Part shown: piece by piece, positions 5,176 to 5,949 of the stretch
Position numbering within the stretch: position 1 is the first letter of the stretch
How the letters are laid out: every line of letters starts with the position of its first letter
DNA from: Candidatus Desantisiibacteriota bacterium
Lineage (GTDB): Bacteria; JACRDZ01
Length of the DNA stretch: 5,949 nucleotides
NCBI GenBank assembly: GCA_016209155.1
Contig: JACQWU010000178.1
Coordinates: 1-5,949 of the forward strand
Direction of reading: 5' to 3'
Program-made: the position numbers and the translations under genes
The notes under the pieces: generated by a model
Database searches by the model: none
Told to the model about the DNA's origin: nothing
The model's input: the letters and a program-made list of their open reading frames with translations, nothing else

Positions 5176-5949
5176 TTATTTATCTTTTTTCAACCTGATT
5201 TCTAAATTTTCATATTCCTGCCATAACTCAGGAGGAAGATTTTTTTTGAACATAGTAAAAAATTTATTAATATCTTTTAATTCTTTAATCCAATCTTTTT
5301 TTTCTATAGCAAAAAGCTTTTCCAGTGAGCCTTGCGGAAGTTTTAGTCCTGTCATATCAATATCACTTATATTTGGGATATACCCTATCGGAGTTTTAAC
5401 TGCTTCCACTTTATTATTGCACCGATCAAGTATCCATTCCAATATTCTCAAATTTTCGCTATAACCCGGCCACAAAAATTTTCCATTTTCATCCATTCTA
5501 AACCAGTTAACATGAAAAATCTTCGGTTGTTTTTTCATGCGCTTACCCATATCCAGCCAGTGAGCAAAATAATCATCCATGTTATAACCGCAAAATGGAA
5601 GCATAGCCATAGGATCACGCCGTATTTCTCCTAATTTACCAACTTGAGCGGCTGTTCGTTCAGAAGCCATAGTGGCTCCTATAAACACACCGTGCTGCCA
5701 ATCAAAAGCTTCATATACAAGCGGCGCTAAATGAGCTCTGCGTCCGCCAAAAATGATTGCTGAAATAGGAACTCCATGATGCTGGTCTAGACGAAAAGAT
5801 ACCGAAGAACAATTAGTAACCGGAGCTGTAAACCGGCTGTTTGGATGTGCACCCATGATACTTTTTCCATCTTCGTCTAAAATACCGGGTCTCCAATTCC
5901 TTCCCTGCCAATCCATTCCATCCTGAGGAATATCTCCATCTGCACCTTC
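5176..5949 (-). CDS. pckG: Phosphoenolpyruvate carboxykinase (GTP), C-terminal part, runs off window
   Basis: This is the last 257 residues of the GTP-dependent PEP carboxykinase, which interconverts oxaloacetate plus GTP with PEP, CO2 and GDP in gluconeogenesis or anaplerosis. The frame stays open to the window edge; the family is about 600 residues, so the N-terminal half and the P-loop (kinase-1a) lie outside. Visible family blocks in order (numbering from the window edge) are DWQGRNWRPG (13-22), HPNSRFTAP (35-43), IIFGGRRAHLAPLV (65-78), FDWQHGVFIGATMASERTAA (82-101), DPMAMLPFCGYNM (112-124), and HVNWFRMDENGKFLWPGY (146-163) followed by ENLRILEWILDR, the guanine-nucleotide-binding end. 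It appears intact. The ATP-type enzyme has a different sequence, so the GTP assignment is firm. The zinc-ribbon gene follows 18 nt downstream. Confidence 0.95.
   Translation of the reverse strand, partial: EGADGDIPQDGMDWQGRNWRPGILDEDGKSIMGAHPNSRFTAPVTNCSSVSFRLDQHHGVPISAIIFGGRRAHLAPLVYEAFDWQHGVFIGATMASERTAAQVGKLGEIRRDPMAMLPFCGYNMDDYFAHWLDMGKRMKKQPKIFHVNWFRMDENGKFLWPGYSENLRILEWILDRCNNKVEAVKTPIGYIPNISDIDMTGLKLPQGSLEKLFAIEKKDWIKELKDINKFFTMFKKNLPPELWQEYENLEIRLKKDK

Noticed and set aside
5246-5464. Plus-strand 72-codon open frame
   Set aside because: It is antisense to the clearly conserved PEP carboxykinase.

Overview
The window is AT-rich bacterial DNA. It has sigma70-like promoters (TTGACA/TTGACT), purine-rich Shine-Dalgarno sites, a lipoprotein signal peptide and a GTP-type PEP carboxykinase. 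A lipoprotein with Asp-Thr-Thr repeats and a beta-propeller-like tail suggests a Gram-negative, probably uncultured bacterium. Fibrobacterota/Chitinispirillum-like or Spirochaetota-like lineages are a guess from style only; the sequence does not settle it.

Layout. Positions 1-709 hold no intact gene. There is a decayed coding remnant on the minus strand (1-161), a 187-bp palindromic element whose arms match perfectly over 30 bp (172-358), three small stem-loops (366-477) and then a good promoter (648-676). Positions 710-2459 encode one surface lipoprotein of about 580 residues: signal peptide, DTT repeat linker, ZU5-like domain, propeller-like C-terminus. It is split into two frames by a 1-nt shift near 1512-1549. 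Positions 2599-3698 encode one integral-membrane acyltransferase of the Acyltransferase-3 family, also split by a 1-nt shift, near an A9 tract at 2959-2967. Positions 3699-3942 hold a promoter, a coding-like scrap and a possible 31-residue leader ORF.

The right part is intact. An aldo/keto-reductase-fold protein (3943-4728, +) meets a zinc-ribbon/DUF2007-like small protein (4729-5157, -) tail to tail with no spacer. The latter lies 18 nt downstream of the C-terminal part of PEP carboxykinase (5176-5949, -, running off the window), so these two probably form an operon.

Overall, a left half with decay, mobile-like palindromes and two frameshifted surface/envelope genes abuts an intact metabolic right half. 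The frameshifts could be real pseudogenisation, phase variation or slippage (especially at A9), or assembly indels; the sequence alone cannot separate these. I see no defence system, CRISPR array, RNA gene or clearly new multi-gene system. The best leads are the palindromic element, the A9 frameshift and the aldo/keto reductase that lacks normal catalytic residues.
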